Positions 24,572 to 35,045 of a stretch of DNA of 64,000 nt are shown piece after piece. Each line of letters starts with the position of its first letter. Within the stretch, counting starts at the first letter, position 1. Under the pieces are notes generated by a model. The model did not search any database and was not told where the DNA came from. It saw nothing but the letters and a program-made list of their open reading frames with translations. This DNA comes from Monosporascus cannonballus. Its lineage: Eukaryota > Ascomycota > Sordariomycetes > Xylariales. The position numbers were made by a program, and so were the translations under genes. The DNA is taken from NCBI GenBank assembly GCA_004154925.1, contig QJNS01000164.1, positions 113,513 to 177,512 on the forward strand, written 5' to 3'.

Positions 24572-25820
24572 ACAGAACACAAAAAAAAATAGGCATCAAA
24601 GAAAAATACGACGTATTATTGTTATTACCAAAGCAAAATTAAAGCAATTAAATAACGATCTAAAATAACAGCCCCAAAAGTCAAAAAATTCGATTAATAT
24701 GTTACTATAATATTATCGATACAAACAACTTTTCAGGAAAAAGCTCGATATAAAATTACTGGAATATAACGAATAAAACCATAGGATAATCCTTAAAAAT
24801 GAGTTTTCGACAAAATTCTATTTTATTTATAACCTTATGTAATGTAGCTGGAGGCTTGTTGCATGCCCTCTTATAAGGTGGATTTGAGTGCCGAAATCCC
24901 AATTAGGGTTTGGAATTGTTGATTCTTTGGTCTTGTGGTTATCGTCGCACCCTCACTTATCTCACACCTTAATAAGAACGAAGTACGTACTTTTAAAGAA
25001 TATCTAGAAGATCGGGTACAAAAAAGATATATTGGATCTTTAAAATTACCTGTAGAATATTTTATATTCTTTATATCGTAAAAGAACGAGAAGTTACAAT
25101 TTATGGTTAACTATTAACAACTAAACGATATCATTATGAAAAATCGAATACCATTACCCTTAACCATAGAAATAAAGGATCTATTTTACGGAACCAAATA
25201 GTTTATAATATTAAACTTCAAAGATAAATGTAACTTTATCAAAATTAAAAAAGATACAAATAAAAAAGAGCTATTAGGACGAAATACGGAGTACTTGAAT
25301 ACTTGGTTATATTAATAGGACGTACGAACGTATCAGTAACCTTTTAACGAATAGTAAATTATATATTGCAAAAGTATTTCGACGTTTTTGTCGTATACTA
25401 TCTCGACGATATTCATATTTTCTCGAAGATAAGAAAAGCATATACAAAATAGGTTCGTAAAGCTTTTTAAGCTTTAAAAGACGTAAGGTGACTAATTAAC
25501 GCGAAAGAAAATCAATTTTATATACAGAAAGTGGAATACCTGGGATATATCATTATCTCAGAATATATTAAAATAGACTCAAAGAAAATCGCTCCAGTTA
25601 TAGAATGGCAAACGCCAATTACGGTTAAAAAGATATAAGTATTCCTTGGATTCTCTAATTAATTTAGGAAATTTATTCGAAACTTTAGCGAAATAATTAT
25701 ACTCTTAATTAATCTTAATAAAAAAAGAAATTTCAAGGAACGCTCGAAATAAAAAAAGCATTTTAAGATATTAAGAATATAATTATTAACAAGCCAGTAT
25801 TAATTATATTAAATTGGGGT
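24572..25820 (+). pseudogene. Gypsy pol fragment F (reverse transcriptase), plus strand
   Basis: Aligns with element B from about 28.6 to 29.73 kb. It contains the reverse transcriptase block FDVFVVYYLDDIHIF near 25379-25420, so the catalytic YLDD is intact, and the following VEYLGYII-like block near 25535-25560. It starts directly at the end of repeat X1 and stops near 25820, shortly before the 5' LTR of B, so neither gag nor integrase is present. s2 is inserted in it. It is less decayed than B, so it is not a simple copy of B. Confidence 0.75.
24838..24966 (+). repeat. Small TG...CA repeat s2 (129 bp) with TSD
   Basis: Starts TGTAATGTAGCTGG, ends TTATCTCACA, and is flanked by CCTTA on both sides (24833-24837 and 24967-24971). 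Removing it restores continuity of pol fragment F with element B. It is the same family as s1. The TG...CA ends plus a 5-bp duplication fit a solo LTR or TRIM-like element. Confidence 0.75.
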
Positions 25821-25858
25821 AGGGAGAATTGGTCTTGATCAGTGCGGATAACCATTTT

Positions 25859-26227
25859 GTTATAACCCAACTGCTTGGCGCAGCCAAAAACGGTCAGAAA
25901 GGGAGTGGGGACGCTCCAAGTCACGTAATCGCCAGGATCGCTGGCGAGTCCAGCGAATCTTGGATCGCCAGAATCGCTAGCGAGTCCAGCAAGTTTTGAG
26001 ATTAACGAGAATTATATTCAAGTATAATACGTTCATTATTTCCATAATGTAGATAACTTTAGCTTGTAATATTTATTAATACTAATCGTTTATAATACGC
26101 TTTTGTACTTTTGGTGTTAAGAAACATAATTAAGTTATTTTATTATTACAAAGTCTTACGGTACTTTTGCTAACATAAACCCGTGTAATTAAGGTTTAAT
26201 AGTTGGTTAAACTTTATGTTCGTTATA
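25859..26227 (+). repeat. Gypsy B 5' LTR (369 bp)
   Basis: Begins TGTTATAACCCAACTG and ends CGTTATA. Its private module (about 25930-26000) is two copies of a unit with GATCGCTGGCGAGTCCAGC. The module is next to TCACGTAATC and before the TATA-like stretch, in sense order. Confidence 0.85.
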
Positions 26228-29200
26228 CGTTCTAAATTTTTGTTTAATAATATTTTTAAACTTTGAGCAATATTCAATATTGTGAAAATGTCGACCAGCG
26301 CTTAGGAAACCCTTATTCAGTAATTTTAGGTTCGAATTCGGGAACTGGAAAAAAAGATCCGATAAATCAGGGCTACGCCACCTGCTCAAGCCTTTTTCGT
26401 CCGCATAAAACCAAGGAAGCCGGAGCGTTACGATAAAAAGAGCAACCTGCATACTTTTTTAACTTAAGCGCGAATTTATTTTTGCTTCCTAGATTTTAAC
26501 GATTTAACGGATAAGGTCCTAATAATGGAAATATGTTTAACGAAAAATACGATAAATTAATTTAAACTTATTATAAAAAGTTTTTGAAAATAAGAAAATC
26601 GGATAAAAAATATTTTATTAATAATATCTTTTTACTTTATATCAATTTCGAAAATAAAATATGCGATAATTTCGGTAATCTAGATAAAAAAATAATTTGC
26701 GGCTTAATAACTTTTATAATTTCGATAAAAAGGATTTACGTCTAAATACGCCGTAACTTTTAAAAGATTTAAGGTTAAAGCCAGATAGGGAAATAATAAG
26801 GCCGATACCTTTATCGGCATATTTTATAAGGGATTAAAAAATAATATAAACAATGAAATTATTTGAATTAAAAAACCAGATATTTTAAACCGGTATATTA
26901 TAAAAGTACTTAAAATAGATAATCGACAATATAAAAAATAACAAAAGAAAAAGAGATAATATGCCTTACGATCGGAGTATAATAAGCCCAACTAAGGGAA
27001 AAAACGAAACGTGTCTTTTATTTCTTATGGAACAGCATTAGGGCTTATGGAACTCGGCGTTACCCATAAATAAAATTGGAGTTAAATTAAATACTTTCAT
27101 TATAGCAAAATGGGATATAAGGCTTATAAATATAAGAAACCTAAAAAGCTACGATAGGATAATTAGATACCTATACCGGAAGAATAATTTAAGAATAATT
27201 AAGGAAATAATAATAAAATTATTAAGATAATTTAAGTTAAATAAATATTAAGCTTATAGTAAAAGGTCAGATAAGGGTTATTATAATAAAAGATTCGACG
27301 AAAAATACAAAAAGTTAAGAAATTAATTTAATAAGTATCACGAACATAATAAAAGGCATTATAAGGATAATTATGCGAATATTAGGGTTGGATAAAAAAG
27401 GTTTGCCCCGGAACCCTTAATCGATATAGCAAAATATATGCTATATATTGTTAACGACAAGAATATCCCGATTACGGAAAATGGAAGTAATATATTTAGG
27501 AACGAATTACTCGTATATATTATAAGGGATTTAATTTTTTAAATCGTATCGGAAATAATAAAGACGATAAGTAATGGTATCGATATTTTCGAACCATAGC
27601 CCTAGGAGATATCTAATAATTGGCCAAAATAAAAAGCCAACCCAAAAGAAAATAATGCCTGCAGGAAAACCCTTTTTGTTATTATAGATAATATAATTAT
27701 TAAATAAAAAAAGTTAATTTAATGTACAGTAAAAAGGTATTGCCAGATAATTATTATCGATTTCCATTTTTAATTAATATTTATTACGGATCTTTAAGAA
27801 AGAAAAATTATTAAAAAAGAAATACGTTAATTTATAAAGAGTTTTTGAAACGATAATTAAAATGATACAGAATAGGATATAATCGTAAACATAAAAGAAT
27901 AATTTATTCGATAAGGAGAAAAATTATAACAAAATTAAGAATAATTAATAAAGTTCGAAAGAATAATATGCCGGCAATAACGATAAATATAGCAACTTAA
28001 CGTACTAAACGAAAAAATATAAGTAAGATTTAACAAATGCAAATAAAAATTAAAAGAAAAAGCTTACTTATAAAAAAGCCGTAAAATAACAAAACCTAAA
28101 GAAGTTATAGGGAATTTCCGAAAAAGGCTTTAAACGTAACGATAAAAAACGTTAATAACTTTATTACTTTGAAAATAGGAATCGGAACGTATTAATATAC
28201 CATAATAGTAGATTACCGAGCTCTGGGCGAAAATTACATTATACCAAATATAGTTAATAAGTTTAAACTGCTATAAAAATATAAGTTGGAACCTTATATA
28301 GCGATAAATGTCGAAAGTTAAGAATTTGCTTACGATAACGGAAAAATTATACGCGAAATTAATTATTTCGATATTTTTATTCAAAAATAATATTAAATAA
28401 TTAATTTCGATACTGTTTTATTCGGGAATTATGATATAATCTTAAGATTATTATAAATACGCTAGTACGAAATTTTAAATAACGAACAAACTGGCCAGAT
28501 AAATTTTATTTTATTTTTTGCTAACAAATAAAAAAAAATTTAAGATGTTAATATTCGATTAATAATGATAACGAATATAGGTATAAGGTTACGACAGAAA
28601 CTTTATTACTCAAAAAAACAAAATATAAAAAAATAGGTATTAAAGAAAAATATAACGTATTGTTATTATTATTAAAGCGAAATTAAGGTAATTAAATAAC
28701 GATTTAAAATAATAAGAATAATAGCTTTAAAAATTAGAAAATCTAATTAATATATTACTATAATATTATAAATACGAATAGCTTTTTACGAAACAAATTC
28801 GATACAAAATTATTAGAATATAACGAAAAGAATTACGAAATAATTTTTAAAGAAAAATCCTTAACGAAGTTTTACCTTAGTTATAATTTAAATGGAAACG
28901 AATTACGTATTTTTAAAAAAAATACCTGGAAAATCGGTTATAAAAAGGCTAAATTCGACCTTAGAAATTATTAATAAATTACCTGATATTTTTCGTATTT
29001 AAAAAAAATAAAAAATTACGACTTATGGTTAATTATCGATAACTAACCGATATTACTATTAAAAATCAAATATTATTACTTTTAATTACGGAAATAAAAA
29101 ACCGACATTACGAAATTATATAATTTATAGTATTCGATTTTAAACATAAATATAACTTTATTAAAATTAAAAAAGGATATAAATAGAAAATAACTTTCAG

Positions 29201-31639
29201 AACGTAATACGGACTATTTAAATATTTGGTTATATTAATAGGATTTATAAACGCATTAGTAATTTTCTAAAGAATAATAAATTATGTGTTGCGAAAATAC
29301 TTTGATATTTACGTTGTATGCTATCTCGACCACATTTTTATTTTTTTAGGAACGGAAAAAGTATACGTAAAATACGTTTATAAAGTTTTTCAAATTTTAC
29401 AAATCGTAAAGTTATTTATTAACGTAAAAAAAATCAATTCCATAAATAGAAAATAAAATATCTGAGACATATTATTATTTTAGGATATATTAGAATAAAC
29501 TTTAAGAAAATTGCTGTAATTATATAATGGCAGATGTCAATAATAGTTAAGGAGGTATAAGTATTCCTTGGATTTGTTAATTATTACAGGAAATTTATTT
29601 GAAATTTTAGCAAAATAATTATAATTTTAACGAACCTTACGAAAAAAAAATAATTTAAATGGACGCCAGATACGGAAAAAGTATTTCAAGATATTAAAAA
29701 TGCGATTATTAACAAGTTAGTATTAATTATATATAATTTAAACCGTTCTGTTAAATTAGAAACCGATATTTTAGATTACGCGTTAAGTATAATAATCGGA
29801 TAACGAAATAATTAAAGTAAATTATATTTTATTATATTTTTTCGTAAAAGTTAAAAGAAGTCAAATTTAATTACGATATCGGAAATATGGAATTTATGGC
29901 TATTATTATAACATTTCGAGAATTTATGTATTTCTTAAAGGAAAGCTTATACCGGATTAAGATTTATACGGATTATTAAAATCTTATCCGATTTATTACG
30001 ATTAGAAAACTTATAGGATAATAATTAAAATATGTAAAAAAATTGGCGAATTTCGATTTCGTTATTATTTATAGGAAAGGTTCAGAAAAGAATAAAGTAA
30101 ATGCCTTAAGTAAGCGATTAAAATTTAAAAAGAAATTAGTCAAAATTAGCTATATAATTTTCGATATTATTATAAACGGTTATTTACGTTTATGACAGAT
30201 TGCGATATTTTAGGTAGTACTTTCCGATATGTACCAGAAAATTTAACAATACAATAATAGTTTTCCAGAAAACCAAAATATAAACAAAATATAAATCCTA
30301 GAAAAATATTAAAAGTATTTAGTACGAAGAATATACGAATATTAGTTATACGAATATCCAAAGATTTAAAAAGCTTTAAAAAGGCTTTAACGTATATATT
30401 TCTTTTTTAATATAAAATTAATAATACAGAAAATTATACGGCAATACGATATTTGCACCAAGGTAAAGATTCGACGACATAAGCTATACGGAGAATTACA
30501 GTTATTATCAATCGCAAAACGATGATGGTACTTAGTTATATTCGATTTTATTACTAAACTTCTTATGTCGGAAAATCCAGCTACGGGAATATATTACGAT
30601 AGCATCTTCGTAATCGTCGACCGATTTACGAAATTTTTCTATTTTCTACTATATCATAAGGACATAAACGCCGAATAACTAGCATATATCTTTTTAAACA
30701 CATTTTCAGTATATACGGATTACTAATAGAATTTATTTAAAATAAAGGATTAACAATTGCATCTAAGTTTTGGCAAGGCCTTATGGTACAGATCGGCTTA
30801 AATCACAAATTATCCAGTATATTTAGATTATAAATAAATGGATAAATAAAACGAACAAATTAAACCTTAAAAACCTATTTACGATATTACATTAATTACA
30901 AACAAAATAATTAGGTTAAAAAATTACTAATTGTATAATTAATTTATAATATTAGCTATTACGAAAGCATTAAGATAATATCTATAAACGCAAATTGTGG
31001 TTTTATTTCAAAAATTTACAAAAAATACGCGACGATAATCCAATTAATATCAAAATAATCTTTATATTAAAATAATTACGATAATTACACCAGGAAATAA
31101 AGATAGAATTAGAATTCATACGGAACCAAATAAACAAATATTATAACCAGAAAAAGTTTAAAAAATTAACTTTTAAAAAAGAGGAAATAATTTTTCTCGT
31201 TACAAAAAACATTTAAACAAAACGACCTAGCAAAAAACTCGATTTCAAATATATCGATCTATATAAAATCGCTAAGAAAATCTCAAAAAATAATTACCAA
31301 TTAAAATTTCTACCAAAAATTAAATTTTATCCAATTTTTCATATTTCCTTATTCAAATTAGCAACAAAAACAATCAAAGTGCATACGGCATAGGACGATA
31401 CGAAAATGGAAAACAAACAGGTATACGAAATAAAGAAAATCTTCGACATGCGAAAACAAAACGGATTTATTTAATACCTAATTAAGTGGAAAAAATATCC
31501 AAATTCCAAAAACACTTAAAAACCTGCCAAAAACCTTATTAGCGCCTAGCGCTTATTAAAGAATTTTTACCAGTAACGACGGAATTACTCGAAATAAAGG
31601 CATTCCAATTTACAAAATCTAAAAAAGAAAATCCTTAAT

Positions 31640-32108
31640 TTACCGCATTTTAATTAATAACGTCCACCCTACTTAAGGCCTGTACTTTAATTACAAACTT
31701 TAACTCTAATTACGTAAAGTTATTAAAATCGTCCAAAGATTAAAAAGTACGATTAATAAGTTTCGTACTCTAGGATTAATAGTACTGACGCTAATAACAT
31801 ATGCGAAAAAAACGTACAAAAGTCTTGAATAAAAGTTTTTCGGCCCTTAACTTTTCCTTTTTTAATCTTTTCGATTTTGTAATATAATAATTAATTATGG
31901 AAACGGGGATTCCTATCCCGTCGTACGAACGTTTTCGACGAACGCATTCCTTATAACGAAAAACCCCGTCCATTATTTGGCATTTAAATTGCCGAACAAA
32001 ATAAAAAAAATAAAGTATCGCGTTAAAACCTTCGAGTTTAATTAAATTAACCAGGGCAAGTCGTTATTCGGATTTGCGGGAACGACGCTTAGATACACCG
32101 GAAGACAT
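31640..32108 (-). pseudogene. Antisense accessory ORF of gypsy B: Zn(II)2Cys6-like
   Basis: Reads on the minus strand, opposite to pol, from an ATG at 32108 beginning MSSGVSKRRSRKSE. A cysteine cluster follows with fungal C6 spacing, [Y]-x2-[Y]-x6-C-x8-[Y]-x2-C-x6-[Y]. Several cysteines are now tyrosine, as G-to-A change on the coding strand would produce. Beyond it is a basic helical part (SKRLKKEKLRAEKL). The open part 31791-31973 is intact; further on, stops are TAA/TAG at likely glutamine codons. The 3' end runs towards the chromodomain end of pol. Same position and orientation as in A, D and E. Confidence 0.65.
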
Positions 32109-32181
32109 GTTGAACGAATGCAAAAGCTTACCAAAAAAAAAAGAAAAATTTTGAGGGCAAAATTTGTAAAAAGGAAAATCG

Positions 32182-32569
32182 TGTTATAACCTAACGAACC
32201 ACGGCCTCCAGAAACGGTTTGTCATGATCCAACCACAAATGCGCGATAGGGCAGGTTACGTAATAGATCACCAACTCACTGGTAATAAGCCAATGAGCCG
32301 GATCACCAACTTACTAGTAATAAGCCAATAAGCCGGATCACCAATTCACGGGTGGTGATCCAGCTAACAGGAATAGGATATATACATTCGCTAATTCCAT
32401 AATCTAGATAACTTCAGCTTGTAATACAACATCGTTACCCAAGGCACCTTTGATATTACGAGACGTAACACGTTATTATATCTATTGCTCAGATTCCCAC
32501 AATACTCCTGCCAACATAAACCCGTCGACTTAAGGTTTAATAGTTGGTTAAACCGCCTAGCTCGTCACA
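32182..32569 (+). repeat. Gypsy B 3' LTR (388 bp)
   Basis: Begins TGTTATAACCTAACG directly after a purine-rich tract and ends CTCGTCACA. Its module (about 32265-32365) is three copies of a unit with GGATCACCAACTYAC, like the solo LTR at 50240-50563 and unlike the 5' LTR of the same element. It is much less decayed than the 5' LTR. Confidence 0.85.
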
Positions 32570-33784
32570 CCGTTCCGTAAGAAGTAAAAGGCGCGTCTCG
32601 TTTTTTCCCCTAGTTAAATTTGTTATACCACGATCGTAAAATATATTATCTTTTTTTCTTTTATCGTTTTTCAAATTGTTAATTATGAATCTTAATTATC
32701 TTTATAATATATTGAGTTAGGGCAATTAGTTATTTAATCCGAATAATTTTATTTTTCATCTTATTTTTTAATCTTTTATAAAATATATCGATAAAGGTAT
32801 CGGTTTCGTTATTTTTTTATCCGGTCTTAGCTGTAAAACTTTTAAAAGTTATAACGTATTTGGACGTAGATCCTTTTTATAAAAATTATAAAAATTACTA
32901 AGCCGTAAATAGTTTTTTATCTAAATTGCTGAAATTATCGCGTATTTTATTTTCGAAATTAATATAAAATGAAAAGATTTTATTAGTAAAACTTTTTTTA
33001 TCCGATTTTTTTATTTCCTGAAAATTTCTTATAATCGGTTCAAACTAATTAATAATATCTTTCGTTAGATATATTCCTATTGCTAGAACTTTATCCGCTA
33101 AATTATTAAGGTCCAGAAAACGAAAGTAAACTTGCGCCTAAATTAAGAAGGTTTACAAGTTGCCCTTCCCATTATAAGGCTTTAGCTTTCTTGGTTTTAT
33201 GCGAGCGAAAAAGGCTTAGGCAGGTAGCGTAACCCTAACTTATCAGATTTTTCTCTCCAATTCTCGAATTCGAGCTTAAGACTGCTAAATAAGGGTTTTC
33301 TAAACGCTAGTCGATATTTTAACAGTATTAAATATTACTCAGAATTTAACGGTACTGTTAAATAAAAGCTTGTGATATATAACGGCTAAACGGTTTAACC
33401 AATTATTAAACTTTAATCGTACGAGTTTATATTGGTAGAAGGATCGTAGAACTCTATAGCAATAAAATAACTTAGTTACATCTTTTAATACCAAGATACA
33501 GAAGTTGTATTACAAACGATTGATATTAATAAATATTACAAACTAAAGTTATCTAAATTATGGAAATAATAAACGTATATATCTTACTTTTAGCTCAAAA
33601 CACTTAACCGGCTTAAACCTTTAAGCCCCTTAAACCCCTTAAGCCGCCTACTGGCTTAACCGGCTTAAGGATGCTAAGCCTTTAAGCCCTTTGAGCCAGT
33701 CACGTAACCTTCTTGGCACGGTCGAGCTTGGGTGCCCAAGCTCTCCGATCATTTTAGGGAAGCCAAGACCGTTAGATCATAACA
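32570..33784 (-). mobile_element. Gypsy fragment C: gag 5' half and 5' LTR, minus strand
   Basis: The LTR at 33378-33784 is followed, in minus-strand sense, by gag sequence down to 32570. That gag part matches B at 26.28-27.0 kb, for example in the segments around 33150-33330. Gag ends abruptly at the 3' LTR of B, and its continuation is not found on the other side of B. The zinc-knuckle part, pol and 3' LTR are therefore missing. It belongs to the gag subfamily of B, not that of A and D. Confidence 0.8.
33378..33784 (-). repeat. Gypsy C 5' LTR (407 bp)
   Basis: TATAACGGC ... GATCATAACA on the plus strand. Its module (about 33600-33705) is built from CTTAACCGGCTTAA and CCTTTAAGCC units. A 25-bp segment near 33500-33535 is shared with A and with the B 5' LTR but absent from D, E and the solo LTR, which separates two LTR subfamilies. 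Confidence 0.85.
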
Positions 33785-34392
33785 ATATATAATTATGGTA
33801 CACTATATGCGCTTTATTTTTTTGAAAGTTTATTTTAAAATAATTTAAAATATTTATAGTTTAATTGCCATATTTTTTTAATATATGTAATATAAAACAC
33901 ATATTTCAATATATACTTGCTATATTAAAAAACTTAAACATTAAAACCTCGAGATAAAATTTAAAAGCTGCTTTATTTAATTGTATAAGTTTTTTTATTT
34001 GTTGTAGTGGCTATAAAGTTATTAAAGTTTAAATTATAAGAGTTCTAAAAATTCGAGGTGTGCAAATAGGGGGGTGTACATTGATACGTGCTTCGCTCTA
34101 AGGCTTTACGGCTTCAGAACTTTTGAGAAGTCCTATACTTACGAGCTGTATAGCGTGCTTATCTCTACTTTTTTATTTGGGACATGCTAATATTTAAATA
34201 CGGATAAAGATGTTAAAAAAACGAGATTTTCCTCTTTGTTAGTTTGGTCACCCCAAATCGTTAATCGCACCACTTTTTAAATCCTTTCTAGCAACCCTAT
34301 CGAAAATCAGCATTATCCTCGAAAAACTCATCTGTATTAAGCTTTCAAATATTTTAAGAAAAGTACTTTGATTTTTAATAGTATGGCTTAGG
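33785..34392. other. Non-coding spacer, AT-rich to mixed
   Basis: The first 300 bases are very AT-rich. From about 34060 the composition becomes more balanced (a GGGGGG run near 34070). No reading frame, LTR end or RNA gene is recognisable. It forms the edge between the decayed repeats and the GC-balanced island. Confidence 0.5.
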
Positions 34393-34462
34393 CCTAAACT
34401 TAACTTTAACCTTAACCTTAACTCTAACCGCTAACCTTAACCATTAACCTTAACCCTAACGG
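34393..34462 (+). repeat. Interstitial telomere-like hexamer array (degenerate CCCTAA)
   Basis: About eleven consecutive 5-7-base units of the form CCTTAA, CTTAAC, TCTAAC and CCCTAAC. These are variants of the fungal telomere repeat CCCTAA/TTAGGG, several differing by C-to-T changes. It lies at the boundary between RIP-decayed DNA and the gene island. Confidence 0.65.
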
Positions 34463-35045
34463 TTATCGTCGCGTAGTGGTGTTATAGCTGAAATACTCAC
34501 CTTGACCTAATACTCCCCTTGACCAAGCTACCATGCAGTTGGTATGGGGCCGAAAGTGATCATCCGTGGGGTCGCCAAAAAGGGTTTAGATCGTGAAGCG
34601 ATTAACAATTGGGGGAGGCCAAACTAACTCGGGCGGGATTTTCGACACAAAAACCCTCGTCTCCTCCGTTTGCGAGCTCACTACGTTAAAGCAAGTGCAA
34701 ATGGGGCCTGATCACGATAAGGTAATACCCGACGGGCTAATGCAACGGCACAGACGCTAAGCATTCGGAGTGCTGCCGAGTGGAGCAGGCCTTCCGGAAA
34801 ACAGTCACACAAACCAACAACCCGCGCGGTAACATGGGTAATGCCGATGATGTTCCCTGTTCCTTGGGATTAGAGTTTCAGCCACCAAAATTGATGCATC
34901 CTTTGGCCTCGGGGAAGTTTCGTGTTCTTCCCTTTCCGTTTCCTTTCCATTACATTTTTTTTTATTTTCTTGCTCTCTTTTAAATGCCGAAGCAAAGCCT
35001 ACTTCTCGTCATGTTGTATCTGACTTTCATTCAGGACAAGCCACC
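34463..35045 (+). promoter_or_regulatory. Upstream region of the rhodopsin-domain gene
   Basis: GC-balanced sequence without repeats. A pyrimidine-rich tract at 34921-34981 (CCCTTTCCGTTTCCTTTCC then T-rich), about 65-125 bases before the ATG, is typical of fungal core promoters and 5' leaders. No clear TATA box is visible. The short ORF at 34780-34983 inside this region is likely chance. Confidence 0.4.

Larger units (their letters stand above)
25859..32569 (+). mobile_element. Gypsy element B: Ty3/gypsy, plus strand, with unlike LTRs
   Basis: Order on the plus strand: 5' LTR (25859-26227), gag from about 26.28 kb, protease near 28.22 kb (a DSGA-like block reading DYRALGENYI), RT near 29.32 kb (YLDH where YLDD is expected), RNase H near 29.77 kb, integrase core FVIVDRFTK at 30607-30630, chromodomain near 31.41-31.54 kb (YEIKKIFDMRKQNGFI then YLIKWKKYP), the opposite-strand accessory ORF (32108-31640), a purine-rich tract (32168-32181) and 3' LTR (32182-32569). 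All reading frames are broken by RIP-type stops. The two LTRs carry different internal modules and the flanking five bases (CATTT and CCGTT) differ, so this is probably a recombinant of two insertions. Confidence 0.85.

Noticed and set aside
5582..33784. Gypsy A (3' LTR at 5582) and fragment C (5' LTR at 33378) as the two ends of one element interrupted by everything between
   Set aside because: Their LTR modules differ (AAATCCYAATRATCC versus CTTAACCGGCTTAA) and their gag sequences around the zinc-knuckle approach belong to different subfamilies, with about 15 bp of overlapping gag at both junctions.
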